29,870 bases of DNA from positions 1-29,870 of the forward strand of contig NZ_UQBH01000030.1 of assembly GCF_900539295.1 (NCBI RefSeq), read 5' to 3'. The translations under genes and the position numbers were made by a program. Shown here piece by piece: positions 8,168 through 14,310 of this stretch; within the stretch, counting starts at the first letter, position 1; each line of letters begins with the position of its first letter. This DNA is from an uncultured Megasphaera sp. GTDB taxonomy: Bacteria; Bacillota; Negativicutes; Veillonellales; Megasphaeraceae. The notes under the pieces were generated by a model. It was not told where the DNA came from, made no database searches, and was given only the letters and a program-made list of their open reading frames with translations.

Positions 8168-8432
8168 AAAAAAAATAACGTCTCCGTCCCAAAAAGGGAC
8201 GAAGACGTAATCACCGTGGTACCACCCTACTGACTGCTGATGCAGCCGCTTTGACGCGCAATAACGACGCGGCCCGGCAGCTGGTTCGCAGCTGCAGCTC
8301 CCAAGTGATCCGCCGATATACAGCCTTTGCCGGGCTCTCACCGTCCCCGATTCGCTAAAAAGGCTGTGCCATATCGGCCGTCTTGTTCATAGCTTTTACG
8401 CTTAATTATTTAATACAATTATCATTGTATAT
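8168..8432 (-). promoter_or_regulatory. T-box leader, isoleucine-specific, upstream of ileS
   Basis: A riboswitch-like leader sensing uncharged tRNA-Ile. The T-box AGGGTGGTACCACGG is at 8214-8228. The overlapping terminator follows at 8178-8208. Stem I features include the GAGAGCCCGG region. The codon AUC can be read at 8307-8309 immediately before ACTTGGGAGC, the place where T-box specifiers normally lie. AUC is an isoleucine codon and agrees with the downstream ileS. An additional AUC at 8317-8315 is a less well placed alternative. Confidence 0.93.
8178..8208 (-). terminator. T-box-controlled intrinsic terminator of the ileS leader
   Basis: Minus-strand arms ACGTCTTCGTCCC and GGGACGGAGACGT with a T-rich loop, followed by TATTTTTTTT. 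It is the alternative fold to the antiterminator. Confidence 0.9.
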
Positions 8433-8438
8433 AAGCGT

Positions 8439-8467
8439 ATTGTAAGGTCTCTCCCCCTATTTGTCAA
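8439..8467 (-). promoter_or_regulatory. sigma-A-type promoter of the ileS T-box transcript
   Basis: On the minus strand TTGACA (8467-8462) and TACAAT (8444-8439) have an ideal 17-base spacer. The -35 box begins only 7 bases beyond the stop codon of the upstream symporter gene. Confidence 0.87.
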
Positions 8468-8473
8468 GAGGAT

Positions 8474-9880
8474 TTATTTCCAATACTGTACGGTACTTTC
8501 GTCGATGCCGATAGATGCTGCTTTAAAGACCGGAATCTGCCCGGCTTCACGCTGCTGCTGATAATCCTTCATGGCATTGACGGCGACTTTGCTGAGGATA
8601 AAGCAGGCCGGGATGTTGATGAAGCACATGATGGCCATCAGGATGTCGGCAATGGCCCAGACGGCGGCCATAGACATGCCGGCACCGATGAATACGACGG
8701 CGATGCAGACGATGCGGAAGCTATGGACGAAGCTCTGAGACGGAGCCCCTTTATGGATGAAGCGGATACAGTTGTCGACGTAGTATAAGTTGCCGATAAG
8801 CGTCGAAAAACCGAAGAGGAGCATGCAGACCGTGATGAGGAGCGGTCCAAATCCGCCGAATACGGCAGAGGCTGCACTCTGTACATAGGCGGCACCGGCT
8901 GCTTCTTTGACAATGGGAACGCCGGAGAAGAGGCCCATGAAAGCCGTAGCACTGCAGACTAAGAGGGTATCGATGAAGACCGACAGCATCTGAACCAGCC
9001 CCTGTTTGACAGGATGGCTGACGTCAGCAGCAGCTGCTGCGTTCGGAGCCGAACCGATACCGGCTTCGTTCGAGTAAAGGCCGCGTTTGATACCGTAAAT
9101 GAGGCAGGAGCCGGAAACGCCGCCGAAGATGGCTTCGAAGTCGAAGGCATCGGCGAAAATCATGGAGAATACCTGCGGCAGGTTGGAAATATGAGCGACG
9201 ACGACTACTAAGGCTGCCAAAATGTAGAGGGCACCCATGACCGGTACCATGACCGACGTGACCTTGATGATGCGCTGGCCGCCGCCGGTGAGGCAGTAGC
9301 CGACGAGGGCTGCAAAAATGGCCCCGAGAATCCACGGCGTCATCGTAGGATCATAGAAGTCGTACACGAGGAACGTCGACTGCATATTAAACGAACAGAG
9401 AAGGTTGAAGCCGCCGGCGTAGGTAAGGATCAGGGACAAGGCAAAGAGGACGCCCAGACCGCGGTTATGCATGGCCGTTTCAATGTAGTAAGCCGGGCCG
9501 CCGTAGCTGTGTCCTAAGGCGTTGCGGCGTTTGTAAACCTGAGCCAGTGTGCTTTCGATGAAGGCCGTTGCACCGCCGATGATGGCGATAATCCACATCC
9601 AAAAGACCGAGCCCGGGCCGCCGAGGCAGATTGCCGTCGATACGCCGATGATGTTGCCCGTACCGACACGGGAGGCCGTCGAAACCATGAGGGCCTGGAA
9701 AGACGATACGTTTCCGTCTTTTGTCGGCTTTTCCATGACGACGCGGATACTTTCAGCAAACATACGAAGCTGGATGAGCCGTGTTTTCCACGAGAAAACG
9801 AGGCCGGCTGCAACGAGGATGACCATTAAAATCGGATAATAAAGGACATCGTCAAGGTAATTCAGGACGTCCATGACCAT
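8474..9880 (-). CDS. AGCS family sodium:alanine/glycine symporter
   Basis: A cytoplasmic-membrane transporter of 468 residues that imports a small neutral amino acid (alanine or glycine in characterised members) with sodium. The family signature is clear: FQALMVSTASRVGTGNIIGV near residue 65-85, GGPGSVFWMW, GIKRGLYSNEAGIGSAPNAAA and LFGFSTLIGNLYYVD. About ten hydrophobic segments can be seen. The ATG at 9880 follows TAGGAG by 7 bases; upstream in-frame starts lack a site. It is transcribed from its own promoter at 9939-9968. No terminator separates it from the ileS promoter, so read-through into the Ile T-box leader is likely. Exact substrate is not determinable. Confidence 0.93.
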   Translation of the reverse strand: MVMDVLNYLDDVLYYPILMVILVAAGLVFSWKTRLIQLRMFAESIRVVMEKPTKDGNVSSFQALMVSTASRVGTGNIIGVSTAICLGGPGSVFWMWIIAIIGGATAFIESTLAQVYKRRNALGHSYGGPAYYIETAMHNRGLGVLFALSLILTYAGGFNLLCSFNMQSTFLVYDFYDPTMTPWILGAIFAALVGYCLTGGGQRIIKVTSVMVPVMGALYILAALVVVVAHISNLPQVFSMIFADAFDFEAIFGGVSGSCLIYGIKRGLYSNEAGIGSAPNAAAAADVSHPVKQGLVQMLSVFIDTLLVCSATAFMGLFSGVPIVKEAAGAAYVQSAASAVFGGFGPLLITVCMLLFGFSTLIGNLYYVDNCIRFIHKGAPSQSFVHSFRIVCIAVVFIGAGMSMAAVWAIADILMAIMCFINIPACFILSKVAVNAMKDYQQQREAGQIPVFKAASIGIDESTVQYWK

Positions 9881-9938
9881 AAAACCACTCCTAACCATAA
9901 TAAAAAATGATAAATAAATGTAACAATTCCTATAAAAA

Positions 9939-9968
9939 ATCATAAGATATAAATGGACACTTTGTCAA
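9939..9968 (-). promoter_or_regulatory. promoter of the AGCS symporter gene
   Basis: Minus-strand TTGACA (9968-9963) and TATGAT (9944-9939) with an 18-base spacer. The -35 box is one arm of an inverted repeat TTTGTCAA/TTGACAAA (9961-9982) shared with the divergent gene. Confidence 0.7.
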
Positions 9969-9974
9969 TGGTTT

Positions 9975-10026
9975 TTGACAAATTAGCACAGGATAATTTT
10001 TATAATCATTCAAATTGTAGTATAAT
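9975..10026 (+). promoter_or_regulatory. candidate promoter region of the HD-domain/sir2 operon
   Basis: TTGACA is at 9975-9980 and two TATAAT hexamers are at 10001-10006 and 10021-10026. Neither gives a standard spacer (20 bases for the first), so the exact start point is unclear. The -35 is back-to-back with the symporter -35. Confidence 0.42.
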
Positions 10027-10050
10027 GGCTTTAGAAAGGCAGGCGTTGTT

Positions 10051-10542
10051 ATGATATCCATCGAGCAGGTTATACAAAAGGCGATTGCCTATGATGAGGG
10101 CGATGCCAGGCGTATTCACCATTTCCTGAAAGTCTATGCCTATGCCGACACCATCGGTCGGTTGGAAGGTCTCTCAGAAGACGAGCAGTCCATCCTTCAA
10201 ACGGCGGCTGTCCTCCACGACATCGGCATTCACAAGGCCGAAGAAAAATACGGTTCGTCATCCGGCCATTTCCAAGAAATCGAAGGGCCGGCACCGGCAC
10301 GGGCTATCCTCGAAGAACTGGGCGCCCCGGCACATTTCATCGACAGGGTCACCTTCCTCATCGCCCATCATCACACCTACAGCGGTGTCGACGGCGCCGA
10401 TTACCAAATCCTCTTGGAAGCTGATTTCTTAGTCAATGCCTATGAGGACCAACTGAAGCCCGAAGCCATTCAGACCTTTAAAGAAAAAGTGTTCCGCACC
10501 AAGGCGGGACTGGAATTGTTGAAACATACTTATGGAGTCTAA
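10051..10542 (+). CDS. HD domain-containing metal-dependent phosphohydrolase
   Basis: A 163-residue soluble HD-domain protein. HD enzymes use His and Asp ligands to bind metals and hydrolyse phosphate esters, often of nucleotides. The ligands visible are H23/H24 (RIHHFLK), H56-D57 in AVLHDIGIH, H106-H108 in IAHHHTYSG, and D125 in LLEADFLVNA. All parts of the HD signature are therefore present. The substrate is unknown. It starts near a weak GGCAGG site and is followed, 18 bases after its stop, by the sir2 gene on the same strand, so the two are probably co-transcribed. The third gene of the set was probably the flavoprotein now separated by the tnpB element. Confidence 0.86.
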   Translation: MISIEQVIQKAIAYDEGDARRIHHFLKVYAYADTIGRLEGLSEDEQSILQTAAVLHDIGIHKAEEKYGSSSGHFQEIEGPAPARAILEELGAPAHFIDRVTFLIAHHHTYSGVDGADYQILLEADFLVNAYEDQLKPEAIQTFKEKVFRTKAGLELLKHTYGV

Positions 10543-10560
10543 CGAAGGGAGTTTTTTTCT

Positions 10561-11283
10561 ATGACAGCTATTGAAACATTCGTCGACATGGTCAAACATT
10601 CGGACAACATCGTCTTTTTCGGCGGTGCCGGCGTCTCGACAGAAAGCGGAATCCCCGATTTCCGCAGCACCGACGGCCTCTATAACCAGCACTACAAATA
10701 TCCGCCGGAAACGATCCTCAGCCACACCTTCTTCCGGGAACAGCCGGAAGAATTTTACCGCTTCTACCGCGACAAGATGCTGGCCCTCGACGCCCAGCCC
10801 AACATGGCCCACCTCAAGCTGGCAGAACTGGAAAAAGCCGGCAAATTAAAGGCCATCGTCACCCAGAACATCGACGGCCTCCATCAAAAAGCAGGCAGTA
10901 AAAACGTCCTCGAACTCCACGGCAGCGTCCACCGCAACTTCTGCACCCACTGCCATAAATTTTTCGATGCCCAGTATATGAAGGATTCTACGGGCATTCC
11001 CAAATGCGATGCCTGCGGCGGCACCATAAAGCCTGACGTCGTCCTCTACGAAGAAGGCCTCGACAATGACGTCATCGAACAGTCCCTGCACTACATCAGC
11101 CAGGCTGACATGCTGATCATCGGCGGCACGAGCCTCGTCGTCTACCCCGCAGCCGGCTTAGTCCGCTACTACCGCGGCAAAAAACTGGTGCTCATCAATA
11201 AATCGACGACCGACATGGACAGCGCCGCCGACCTCGTCCTCCACGACGCCATCGGCGACGTCTTCAGCCATATTGTCCTATAA
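10561..11283 (+). CDS. NAD-dependent protein deacylase, Sir2 family
   Basis: A 240-residue sirtuin. It removes acyl groups from protein lysines using NAD, releasing nicotinamide. GAGVSTESGIPDFR (22-35) is the NAD-binding loop, and TQNIDGLH (101-108) is the Rossmann-side motif. H120 in LHGSVH is the catalytic base. The zinc module has C128/C131 and C149/C152. GGTSLVVYPA is the C-terminal NAD contact. All essential residues are intact. The start is 18 bases after the HD gene stop, with GAAGGGAG as ribosome binding site. After its stop comes GAAAGGAATCCTG, which then meets the right end of the tnpB element. Deacylation preference (acetyl versus longer acyl) is not clear. Confidence 0.95.
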   Translation: MTAIETFVDMVKHSDNIVFFGGAGVSTESGIPDFRSTDGLYNQHYKYPPETILSHTFFREQPEEFYRFYRDKMLALDAQPNMAHLKLAELEKAGKLKAIVTQNIDGLHQKAGSKNVLELHGSVHRNFCTHCHKFFDAQYMKDSTGIPKCDACGGTIKPDVVLYEEGLDNDVIEQSLHYISQADMLIIGGTSLVVYPAAGLVRYYRGKKLVLINKSTTDMDSAADLVLHDAIGDVFSHIVL

Positions 11284-11310
11284 GTCCCTTCTTTTGTGAA
11301 AGGAATCCTG

Positions 11311-11500
11311 GTCAACGACTCCCACTTACAGAAGCGGGAGCTTGTAAGTCAGAAAAACATAGGTGGCAGCGATGTTGAGAATAACATCTCCCTAATTCTG
11401 CCTACATCATCGGGCAGTTGACGATGCCCGTTTTGCCAAGGAGATGTACTCCGAGGCAGTTGTTTTTCTCTCGTAACGAGGGTGATTGTCTCCGGCAATC
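11311..11500 (-). ncRNA. candidate omega RNA (reRNA) of the tnpB element
   Basis: TnpB nucleases are guided by an RNA made from the 3' part of tnpB and the element's right end. The DNA here is strongly structured on that strand. CGGGCA/TGCCCG pair at 11411-11430. GGCAG/CTGCC (11398-11402 with 11365-11369) enclose a second perfect stem GATGTT/AACATC. Then come overlapping ACTTACA/TGTAAGT and CTCCC/GGGAG pairs that could form a pseudoknot. If the element ends at 11311, the guide begins CAGGATTCCTTTCAC in the flank. The 5' limit is arbitrary. Confidence 0.5.
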
Positions 11501-12672
11501 CACATCGTACCAAGAAGCTGGATATTCATAGCTCCGATACGGTCATCGTTGGATTTGTATCCGCACTGGCAACTATATAGGTGTTGGTGAGGCTTACGGT
11601 TTTCCTTGTGGATTGTACTACATTTCGGGCAACGTTGAGAGGTGTATTTAGCCGAGACTTTCAATACTTCCGAGCGGTTTTCGTGAGCCTTGTAGGTCAG
11701 AAATTGCTCAAGTTGATAGAAAGTCCAGCTCCGCAGGTCATAGTTCTGCTTTGCAGTTTTTGAGAGATTCGATGCTTCAAAGCTGACACCCGTCAAATCT
11801 TCCAGCACAAACAGCGTATCTTTACCGTATTTCGTAACGAGTGTCTTAGAAATCCGATGATTTACATCAGACATCCAACGGTTCTCTCGTCCGGAAAGGG
11901 CTTTGAGTCTGCGCTTTGCAGATTTTGTGCCTTTGGATTGGAGCTGCTGTCTGACTTTGAGAAACTTGTGCCGTTTGGCCGCAATTTTTCGCCCGGAAAT
12001 AAATTCGGTTTTACCTTGTTCGTCGTAACTGACAGTCAGGAATCGCAAGCCACGGTCAATACCGACAACATGACGGACATTCTCCTTCCGGAAGCACTCA
12101 ACCGCTTTGGTGACGGGAATATGCAGATACCACAGGCCTTTGAGTTCAACCAGTTTAGCCGTACCGAGATTCCATGAGCCATCGAGGTATTCCGCAAAAT
12201 GCTTGCCTTCAAAGGTACACCGGGTTCGTTTGCCAAGGGTGTTGATAGACAGGCTTTGTCCGTTATCCACGAAGCTGTAATCTCGATTGCGAACCAAATC
12301 CGCTTGCGGGCGCTTGAAGAAGAGGGGCTTCCAAAGCCATTCGAGCGTCTTAGGGATATATTTCCAGCTGCCATCTTGGTCCTTGTATTTGTATGGCTTT
12401 TGGAAGAGCTGCTGCTTGACCGTCTTATAGCGAGCTATAGCCGTCTTAATGGACGATTGTGCAAGCTGCGACTTCAGCCCAAATTGATCACGAAGATCGC
12501 TATATAGTTCTTTGTTGAGGCTTTGATAAGCCAAATTAAATTGATTGTCGAAGATGTATTGCGACACAAAATTACAAGCCTGACGATACTGCTCCGTCAT
12601 TTGACGAAACAGAATTTCTTGTTCTGGAGAAATATGGAGGCGAAGTTTTATTGTCTTGGTTAAGTCGGGCAC
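11407..12672 (-). CDS. tnpB: RNA-guided endonuclease TnpB (IS200/IS605 family)
   Basis: A 421-residue TnpB protein, the transposon-encoded ancestor-type of Cas12 nucleases, which cuts DNA under guidance of an RNA from the element end. The RuvC-like residues are all present: D206 in VGIDRGLR, E291 in VLEDLTG and D377 in NDDRIGAMNI. The zinc finger is CPKC at 348-351 and CQC at 368-370. The N-terminal part carries the usual helix-turn-helix and QYRQACNF. It starts with GTG at 12672, 7 bases after GGTGAG. No tnpA lies nearby, so movement would need a helper elsewhere. The coding frame is intact, arguing for recent insertion or selection. No convincing promoter was found. Confidence 0.93.
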   Translation of the reverse strand: MPDLTKTIKLRLHISPEQEILFRQMTEQYRQACNFVSQYIFDNQFNLAYQSLNKELYSDLRDQFGLKSQLAQSSIKTAIARYKTVKQQLFQKPYKYKDQDGSWKYIPKTLEWLWKPLFFKRPQADLVRNRDYSFVDNGQSLSINTLGKRTRCTFEGKHFAEYLDGSWNLGTAKLVELKGLWYLHIPVTKAVECFRKENVRHVVGIDRGLRFLTVSYDEQGKTEFISGRKIAAKRHKFLKVRQQLQSKGTKSAKRRLKALSGRENRWMSDVNHRISKTLVTKYGKDTLFVLEDLTGVSFEASNLSKTAKQNYDLRSWTFYQLEQFLTYKAHENRSEVLKVSAKYTSQRCPKCSTIHKENRKPHQHLYSCQCGYKSNDDRIGAMNIQLLGTMWIAGDNHPRYERKTTASEYISLAKRASSTAR

Positions 12673-12821
12673 TTTTTCTCACCTGCCTTTCTAAAAATAT
12701 ATTGCTTTTGTCAAGACCACCATATCATATATGTTACTAAAACTCTAGTATTTTAAGAAAGTGAGGTGAAGCGGGCATACCTCCCCGACCTAAGAGGTCG
12801 GAGTATCCTGCCCACATTTAG

Positions 12822-13406
12822 ATGAAAATCACCATTCTTATGAGCAGTCCCAGAAAAAACGGCAACACCAAGCAGTGTCTCGACCCTTTCTGCGACGAAT
12901 TGAAGAGTCTCGGCCATGAGTACCGAATCTTTTGGCTCTATGACTATCAAATCGATCCCTGCTACGCCTGCCGCGGCTGTCAACAGGACTGGCAGCATTT
13001 TGCCTGCGTCCGCCGCGACGAGCTTTCGCCCATTGCAGACGCCATCCTCAAGAGCGACCTCATCGTCCTGGCGACACCCATCTACTCCTGGTACTGTCCG
13101 GGACCGCTGAAGAACGTTCTCGACCGCTTCGTCTACAGCTTCAACAAGTACTACGGCGACGAAGTAGGCCCTTCTCTCTGGGCCGGCAAAAAGGTCGCCT
13201 GTTTCGTCACCTGCGGCTATAAACCGATCCATGGAGCCGACCTCTTTGAAGAAGGCATCAAGCGCTACTGCAAACACTCGAAGCTCCAGTATCTCTCTAT
13301 GTTTGCTGAACGCCACTTAGGCTATAAGACGGTCTTTATGGACGATAAAAAAGCCGAACACGCACGATTATTTGCCCAGGAAATTACGGCCGTTTCCGAA
13401 ACATAA
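12822..13406 (+). CDS. flavodoxin-fold NAD(P)H-dependent FMN reductase / iron-sulfur flavoprotein
   Basis: A 194-residue flavodoxin-like oxidoreductase. SSPRKNGNT (8-16) is the FMN phosphate loop, and TPIYSWYCPGPLKNVLDR (from 85) is the flavin-contact segment of the NADPH-dependent FMN reductase and iron-sulfur flavoprotein families. A compact cysteine set C47, C50, C53, C62 (CYACRGC...C) suggests a 4Fe-4S cluster. The ATG is the family-typical start, but the bases before it (CCCACATTTAG) contain no Shine-Dalgarno site. The upstream DNA is the end of a tnpB element. It was probably the third gene of the HD-sir2 operon before insertion. Expression now is doubtful, although the coding frame is intact. 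A bidirectional terminator follows. Confidence 0.85.
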   Translation: MKITILMSSPRKNGNTKQCLDPFCDELKSLGHEYRIFWLYDYQIDPCYACRGCQQDWQHFACVRRDELSPIADAILKSDLIVLATPIYSWYCPGPLKNVLDRFVYSFNKYYGDEVGPSLWAGKKVACFVTCGYKPIHGADLFEEGIKRYCKHSKLQYLSMFAERHLGYKTVFMDDKKAEHARLFAQEITAVSET

Positions 13407-13416
13407 GCTCATACGC

Positions 13417-13459
13417 AAAAAAGCTTCCACGAAGGATTTTTTCTTCATGGAAGCTTTTT
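13417..13459. terminator. bidirectional intrinsic terminator between convergent genes
   Basis: Arms AAAAAAGCTTCCA (13417-13429) and TGGAAGCTTTTT (13448-13459), with an inner GAAG/CTTC pair. Runs of A and T on each side let it act for both the flavoprotein (plus) and the SDR gene (minus). Confidence 0.9.
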
Positions 13460-13480
13460 CTATATAATCGATATAATTCA

Positions 13481-14119
13481 TTATGCTTCGACGACGCTGA
13501 TACGCTGTTTGATGTGGTCGCCCTTTTCGATTTCGTCGACCATGGCAATGGCGTAATCGGCGTAGGAAATAATGGACTCGCCCTTGCTGTTCAGGGTGAA
13601 TTCTTCGCCGGCCAAAATGTATTTTCCGGTCCGTTCACCGTCAGCACGGAAGTCGGCAGCCGGGCTGACATAGGTCCAATTGACGTCGTCGTGACGGCGC
13701 AGCAGTTTAAGGGCATCGCCCATCGCCGTGGCAACAGGCTTATAGTCATCGGGAAAGTCCGGTGTATCCGACAAGGCCGTGGTATGTTCCTTGTCGACAA
13801 AGAGCGATCCGGCACCGCCGACGATGAGCAGGCGAGTGGAACTTCCGCTTAAAATCCGGCTGAGATGTTCTGTCGTCGTCGAATGATCCGGCAAGGTTTC
13901 CGGTGTCCAGGCACCGAAGCCGTCGACGACAGCGTCAAAGCCTTTCAGGTCGTCTGCCGTCAAATCTAAAATATCCTTCTGTACATAATGCTGAGCATCA
14001 GTCATGTTTTCAGCTTTGCGGCCAAAAGCCGTAACGTCGAAACCGCGGTTAACGGCTTCGGTAATAACTTTGCGGGACACTTTTCCACCGGCAGCAACAA
14101 CAGCAATTTTTTTCGTCAT
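13481..14119 (-). CDS. NAD(P)-binding oxidoreductase, NmrA-like atypical SDR
   Basis: A 212-residue Rossmann-fold protein resembling the NmrA/YwnB group of atypical short-chain dehydrogenases. Residues 4-16 (KIAVVAAGGKVSRKV) replace the usual glycine-rich GxxGxxG loop with AAGGKVS. FDVTAFGRK marks the second strand and its NADP-preferring end, and VDGFGAW and LIVGGAGSLFV follow. Many members of this group lack clear dehydrogenase catalytic residues and are thought to sense or bind NAD(P). The exact reaction is unknown. The start ATG lies about 8 bases after GAAAGGG. Its promoter contains a perfect 15-base-arm palindrome between the -35 and -10 boxes, so it is probably repressed by a dimeric regulator. 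No regulator gene is beside it. Confidence 0.85.
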   Translation of the reverse strand: MTKKIAVVAAGGKVSRKVITEAVNRGFDVTAFGRKAENMTDAQHYVQKDILDLTADDLKGFDAVVDGFGAWTPETLPDHSTTTEHLSRILSGSSTRLLIVGGAGSLFVDKEHTTALSDTPDFPDDYKPVATAMGDALKLLRRHDDVNWTYVSPAADFRADGERTGKYILAGEEFTLNSKGESIISYADYAIAMVDEIEKGDHIKQRISVVEA

Positions 14120-14194
14120 GATACAACACCCTTTCTCGTTTCACAAAATACACTCAACGAATCTTTTTCGTTGTAATTAAATTGGTTACATTTA

Positions 14195-14233
14195 GGATAG
14201 TTGTAATATATCATATTACAACTATCCTGTCAA
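14195..14233 (-). promoter_or_regulatory. SDR promoter with a palindromic operator in its spacer
   Basis: The -35 TTGACA (14233-14228) and -10 TATATT (14210-14205) are 17 bases apart on the minus strand. GGATAGTTGTAATAT (14195-14209) and its exact reverse complement (14213-14227) form a perfect 15-base-arm palindrome with a 3-base centre, covering the spacer and the -10. A second, weaker pair of half-sites (TTGTAAT and GGTTACA) lies at about 14170-14191. This is the layout of a MarR-, HxlR- or TetR-type repressed promoter; the regulator is not identified. Confidence 0.85.
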
Positions 14234-14252
14234 TCGATTTCTCAAAAGATTT

Positions 14253-14298
14253 ACAAAAAAAATCCTCTGCCCTTCGGTTATTCACCAAAAGGCAGAGG
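14253..14298 (-). terminator. intrinsic terminator after mutS2
   Basis: Minus-strand arms CCTCTGCC (14298-14291) and GGCAGAGG (14271-14264), followed by ATTTTTTTT. It lies just before the SDR promoter. Confidence 0.92.
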
Positions 14299-14310
14299 AA
14301 TCTGCAGTCA

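Larger units (their letters stand above)
11311..12821 (-). mobile_element. tnpB-only IS200/IS605-family element
   Basis: An element of about 1.5 kb carrying a tnpB gene but no tnpA. Its upstream end (high coordinates) has a hairpin with perfect arms CCGACCT (12785-12791) and AGGTCGG (12795-12801). Its downstream end has overlapping hairpins: CTCCC/GGGAG (11319-11323, 11336-11340) and ACTTACA/TGTAAGT (11324-11330, 11343-11349). Boundaries are proposed, not proven. The left host flank on the tnpB strand reads TTTTCAT just before 12821, and the right end is placed after GTTGAC at 11311. This choice restores a normal ribosome binding site to the neighbouring gene when the element is removed. No target duplication is expected for this family. 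Confidence 0.72.

Noticed and set aside
8144..8341. N-terminal extension of ileS
   Set aside because: It would translate the T-box and terminator; the ATG at 8143 has a GAGGAGG site and gives the standard IleS start.
12692..12714. TTGACA upstream of tnpB as its promoter
   Set aside because: No acceptable -10 box at 16-18 bases; a promoter may exist but is not shown.
12733..12801. CRISPR-like repeat next to tnpB
   Set aside because: Only one hairpin (CCGACCT/AGGTCGG) exists, with no spaced direct repeats; it is an element end.
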